NCBI RefSeq assembly: GCF_000264995.1
Contig: NW_006767444.1
Coordinates: forward strand, 944,209 to 1,008,208
DNA from: Punctularia strigosozonata HHB-11173 SS5
Taxonomy: Eukaryota > Basidiomycota > Agaricomycetes > Corticiales > Punctulariaceae
DNA length: 64,000 bases
Reading direction: 5' to 3'
The position numbers were made by a program, and so were the translations under genes. Below the pieces are notes generated by a model. That model saw only the letters and a list, made by a program, of their open reading frames with translations, was not told the DNA's origin and ran no database searches. This document shows positions 60,357-64,000 of this stretch, piece by piece. Numbering within the stretch: the stretch's first letter is position 1; each line of letters begins with the position of its first letter.

Positions 60357-61036
60357 ATGTCACTCGGTGAAGGTATAATCCAACTCAATTCCTACCGCAT
60401 ATGAGATGTAACTCATTTGGCAACTATGCAGCTGATGCGAAGTTTCCGCACACCCACCACTACGGCGAGCCCCCTTCGCCAAGCATCGAGAACCCAGCAG
60501 GGGTGCGTATCCTTTTTGACGATGTGTATCAGAACCACGCTCATGAGATATGATACAGGTCTTTCCGTATACAGATCCTCACGGTGTGTATGTTGCCACA
60601 CGAGTTCACGAATATTCGCTCATAGATTATGTGCAGAAGCTCCTGCGGGCTCGATATCTGGTGTAGGAGATCGCGGACGCAGTTCATCGTCATTGCTAGC
60701 GGTTGGAAACCCCTTCCTGCTGCAGGACGTGCTGTACAAGGTCGACCGCGCCCTCCTGGAAGCCATCGAAGCCATTGAAGGGGACGGCGGCAGAGTCTCC
60801 GACACAGACAACACCGGGAAGCAGGAGACATTACTTGCAAAGTTTGAGCGCTGGCGAGATGTGAGTATACCCCCCCCCCCCTATCGGCTCTCCATCGTGT
60901 AGTATTGACCGATGCCCCCGGACAGGAAATCGACGAGATTCGGAGCCAGACGGGCGTGCAGCCGTCGAGGGCGACCTCGCGCGAAAGCGGGCGTGAAAAT
61001 GGCTACCAGCGTGAAGGTGGACTATTCGCGGACTAG
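60357..61036 (+). CDS. Small protein of unknown function, divergent from eIF2 gamma
   Basis: A plausible four-exon model runs from ATG 60,357 (MSLGEADAKFPHTHHYGEPP) through short introns to a main exon (SSLLAVGNPFLLQDVLYKVD, RALLEAIEAIEGDGG, LAKFERWRD). After an intron with a 12-C run it ends EIDEIRSQTG...LFAD at 61,034-61,036. All joins use GT-AG sites and keep phase. The protein would be about 150 residues, largely helical in the middle and polar at the ends. I recognise no family. It may share a bidirectional promoter with eIF2 gamma. Confidence 0.5.
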
Positions 61037-62478
61037 GCAAGGACGGCCACGTCGAGTGTGGAAAGGAAATCAAGCGAGTATACAACGGATAGCTTAACAC
61101 AAACAACCTGTAATCCATATCAGCACGCAATCGCAACATGTACTATCATGGAACCAGTGTTCCTATCGAAAACACTGTTTGAAGTGGGAACCAAAATTAT
61201 GATTAGTGACCACGCTTTCTATGTTTCGTAATGATGTGTCCCTATCTTCGACACAGTCTGAGCTAGTCGTTATATTTTTACGGGACGTTGCAAAGATGCT
61301 AGGAATATTTTACGGGATGAGGCCGTTGAGGGACCCGGAGTTCCTACCAGGGTCACACTCGTGTCACAGCCGGCATCTCCAGCCTCCGCTTCGGCACGAG
61401 ATGTCGCGTCGACGTCGCAGCGCACAGAACGAGTTCTCTCCACCAGCAGATCTATAAGATGAATGTACACTACAACACAATGCTATCTACAGTATTATAT
61501 CTTCCTGAAAAGTAAGCTAACCTGTTTAAGCACATCAGGCTCAGCATTATGCATTAGTAGGAGGTTTTCAAGTGAGGTTCGGTGTCATTATGTCTGCCCG
61601 AAGTAGGGTTCAAGACCGTTATCATATGGTGACGGGGTGCGGGTGGTACGTTCTCGTCGTTCAACGCGGGTTGTACAGCGGCATGCCAACGTGTCGTGGG
61701 TACGGAGGCCGTTTCCCGCCAGGTCTGTGAGGTGGCGTGACGGGACGTGACGCGCCATTGTTGTCACACTGGGCCATCTTTGGCATCCTGTGGCCATCGC
61801 GGCTAATCCTTTCCCTCTAGATACTGGACCCCTGTGCTGCGCCAAATCTCTCCTTAATATTTCTCTTGTAAAACAATATCATAACAAGAGATGATACAGG
61901 AGAATATCGAGAAAGATACCATTGTGACCGCCCTTGTGCACTGCCACATTACCAGTGCACCCGTGCGCCTTTCCGACAACCTTCGTCTTGTGAATATAAC
62001 CCAGCGACTGCGCCGCTCGCGTGCCGCAGTCAGGTGGGTAGGGGAGTGACGACGATGCCGAGACAGCTATAGGGAGAGATGTGGCATTTGCCACATTTGA
62101 GGACTTCGTCGTACGGCGCATTCGCAAATCTGATGGGTCACATTTATGAACTGATTGAATACATTTGCTTCTTATTCTATGTATAAGTCCAGAGTTCAAT
62201 GCGGCATACAATGGAGGCAGTGTCAATGTGATCAAACTTCTCTTGCACGACCTAAAGAGGACGTGTTCTGGGTCATGTCAAGCGCTCGCCGGGTGCACGC
62301 GCCTCATCACCGCACAAATATGCGACGTGGCCTGTAGTAAATTCATTTCAATTGCTGTTTATCTACCATAAATGCTTTCTGCTACGTGCGTATATATTTT
62401 CGCCTGGCCACAGAGGGGTCTGCTAGCGGGTATACCGTTGCTGCGGTGGGTGGCCAGCAGCGTGACAGCGCGTGGCGC
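61037..62478. other. Intergenic region
   Basis: No gene, repeat or element can be supported in this 1.4 kb; the open frames are short and lack domain-like sequence. Confidence 0.55.
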
Positions 62479-64000
62479 TCACTGGAGACCTGGCGGGAAA
62501 CGGCCTCCGTACGTGGGTTGAACCTGGTGCTTAGGCTTGGCGAATGTTGTGCCAGCGAACTGTGACGCGAGAGATTGGAACCCCGCGGAAGTGAGGGCAT
62601 GCGGGGATGATATCGCTGTCGGAGGGCGATTGATGTTGGCAGGGTGAAGAGGGAGCGAGAGAGGAGCCAGCCGGGTGACGTTGGTGGGCGCAGGCGAACA
62701 CAGTTGCGAGGATTTCGATATATCTGCAAGGTAGAGTGTCAATCGTAGCGGAGACAGTGCAGAACGACAACTCACTGTCATTGGGAGCTATGGCGTCGTC
62801 GACATCCATTCCCCAGCCATCCTCATCATCCTCCTCTGCGCTATCCTCCTCTCTATCTGTATTTTCCGTACTATCACTTTCAGTGCAGCCTCCTACCCCG
62901 TTATCGTCCTCGGTGGTAGCCAGAACCGGAGCAGCATCGAAGCGGGTTGGTGTCGCTGCTAGGTCGAAATCTGGCAGTGATATAGCCGGAACCGGAAGGT
63001 GGTAAAGGCCAGCAAATCGTGGATCCGTCTTCAATAGAGGTGTTTCTTGAAGATGAGCCTTGATAGTCGCAGTCAGTGTGGCAATAGTACCTTTGAGAGG
63101 GAGGTGGAGGAGGTAGGCAAGATCTTCAACGTCTGCCTTCCGCTTTGGGATGGTCCGAAATCGAACGTTCATGTCGAGCGCAAGCTGCGTTCGGCGACAA
63201 TGAGCTGCCTCGTCAGTCGCATTTCTGCCGTTGGGTACTACGGCATCGACGACGTCCATGCCCCAGCCGTCCTCGGCATCATCCTCCGTGCCATCCTCCT
63301 CCCCGTCTGTATTTTCCGTACTATCGCTTTCAGCGCAGTCTCCTACCCCGTTATCATCCTCGGTGGTAGCTGGAACCGGGGCAGCATCGGAGCGGGTCGG
63401 TGTCGCTGCTAGGTTGAGATCTGGCAGCGATATAGGCGGAACCGGAAGGCCGTAAAGGCCAGCAAATCGTGAATCTGTCTTCAATAGAGGTGTTTCTTGA
63501 AGATGAGACTTGATAGCCGCAGTCAGCGTTGCCACAGTGCCGTCGAGAGGGAGGTGGAGGAGATAGGCAAGATCTTCAACGTCTGCCTTCCGCTTTGGGA
63601 TGGTCCTAAATCGGATATTCCTGTCAATTGCAAGCTGCGTTCGGCGACGACGAGTTGCCTCATCTGTTGCATTTCTCTTAGCCTCCTTTGCAGCCTTTGC
63701 TGCAGCCTTTGCGTTGTTCTCGCGCAGGCGTTCGGCAAACTCAGCCTCTGCTTGCTCGCCCATCAGGAAGTTGTGGGAGCTCTGAAACCGGCGTGATTTT
63801 CGAGTGCTCTTCTGTTGCCTAGTGTTGAGCCGTGATTTGAGTGACTCGATCTCCGCAGATGCGAGTGAACAATGAGCAACGGCCTTTTGGCGCAGGGTGA
63901 ATTCACTGAGATAAGCTGAGTGGCATGCGTCGAGGTCGTGCTTCAAGATTCGGCACTGCTCAGCAAGTGGCAATCGCCTGTGGATCGGGGGACCGATGAA
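62479..64000 (-). CDS. SAP-like protein with internal 150-residue duplication (5' end outside window)
   Basis: The frame is open to the right edge; no ATG is seen before it, so the N-terminus lies outside. A helical, charged start (RLRENNAKAAAKAAKEAKRN) precedes two tandem units of exactly 150 residues. Each contains a SAP-like helix-extension-helix (VEDLAYLLHLPLDGTVATLT, then AIKSHLQETPLLKTDSRFAG) and an acidic Glu/Asp tail. By direct alignment 122 of 150 residues agree (81%). An intron of about 60 bp near 62,725-62,785 leads to a Ser/Pro-rich last exon ending TYGGRFPPGLQ at 62,479. SAP motifs bind DNA; here the DNA role is inferred, and a relation to mobile-element proteins is possible. Confidence 0.75.
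62777..63226 (-). repeat. Second unit of 450-bp in-frame tandem repeat
   Basis: It encodes residues 250-399 of the visible SAP-like frame and aligns without gaps with the first unit. Changes are spread along its whole length, so the duplication is not very recent. Confidence 0.85.
63227..63676 (-). repeat. First unit of 450-bp in-frame tandem repeat
   Basis: It encodes residues 100-249 of the visible SAP-like frame, from RNATDEA to VVPNG, and directly abuts the second unit. Confidence 0.85.

Noticed and set aside
60866-60880. A run of 12 C as a frameshift in the small gene
   Set aside because: It falls inside a GT-AG intron, so it does not affect the frame.
1-64000. tRNA or rRNA genes and CRISPR arrays
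   Set aside because: No cloverleaf-like A and B boxes, rRNA-like blocks or spaced short repeats were seen by eye; a covariance-model scan would be decisive.

Overview
The window comes from a nuclear fungal genome and most likely a mushroom-forming basidiomycete (Agaricomycetes). Nearly every gene is split by introns of about 45-65 bp with GT...AG ends. The gene content is typical of that group: NACHT-WD40 receptors, fast-evolving F-box/LRR proteins, a TPR-CHAT protease, a DUF1365 protein and a SAP-like repeat protein, mixed with housekeeping genes (malate dehydrogenase, eIF2 gamma). I saw no rRNA, tRNA, CRISPR array or bacterial-type operon. No species can be named from the sequence alone.

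Positions 1-29,821 are a receptor-rich, rearranged region. Three paralogous NOD-like receptor genes lie on the minus strand: A (1-2,863, running off the left edge), B (8,556-14,311) and C (18,847-24,352). Reading through the introns, all three share the N-terminal plan C2-like domain, helical region, NACHT NTPase. B and C are complete and continue into 14 WD40 repeats (two seven-bladed propellers) and a short conserved tail. Gene C lies directly downstream of an intact, unrecognised coiled-coil gene (25,217-29,821). Gene A lies downstream of a broken copy of that same gene (3,890 to about 5,885), so a receptor plus coiled-coil block has been duplicated. The broken copy is joined abruptly to the N-terminal half of a degenerate Lon protease (about 5,890-7,290). 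An N gap at 1,705-2,077 is flanked by two identical 417-bp copies that end exactly at its edges, most simply an assembly artefact. The 4.5 kb between B and C has no gene I can support but holds a pair of 63-bp inverted repeats.

Positions 30,000-45,000 carry two tandem F-box-like/LRR genes, an MFS transporter, an NAD malate dehydrogenase, a second MFS transporter with a cluster of four ATCWGATA sites upstream, and an Ish1/Msc1-type stress protein whose promoter holds a CRE/ATF palindrome beside a CCAAT box.

Positions 45,000-64,000 hold a 266-bp MITE with TA flanks, a broken F-box gene, a complete TPR-CHAT protease with its His/Cys residues, a BAG-domain co-chaperone with an IQ-like motif and a perfect heat-shock element, a DUF1365 protein, eIF2 gamma facing a small unknown gene, and a SAP-like gene with an internal 450-bp duplication that runs off the right edge.

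The genes are independent transcription units. As inference only, the NACHT-WD40 receptors and the TPR-CHAT protease belong to families linked to non-self recognition and regulated cell death, and the Ish1 and BAG genes carry stress-type promoter elements that fit their likely roles.
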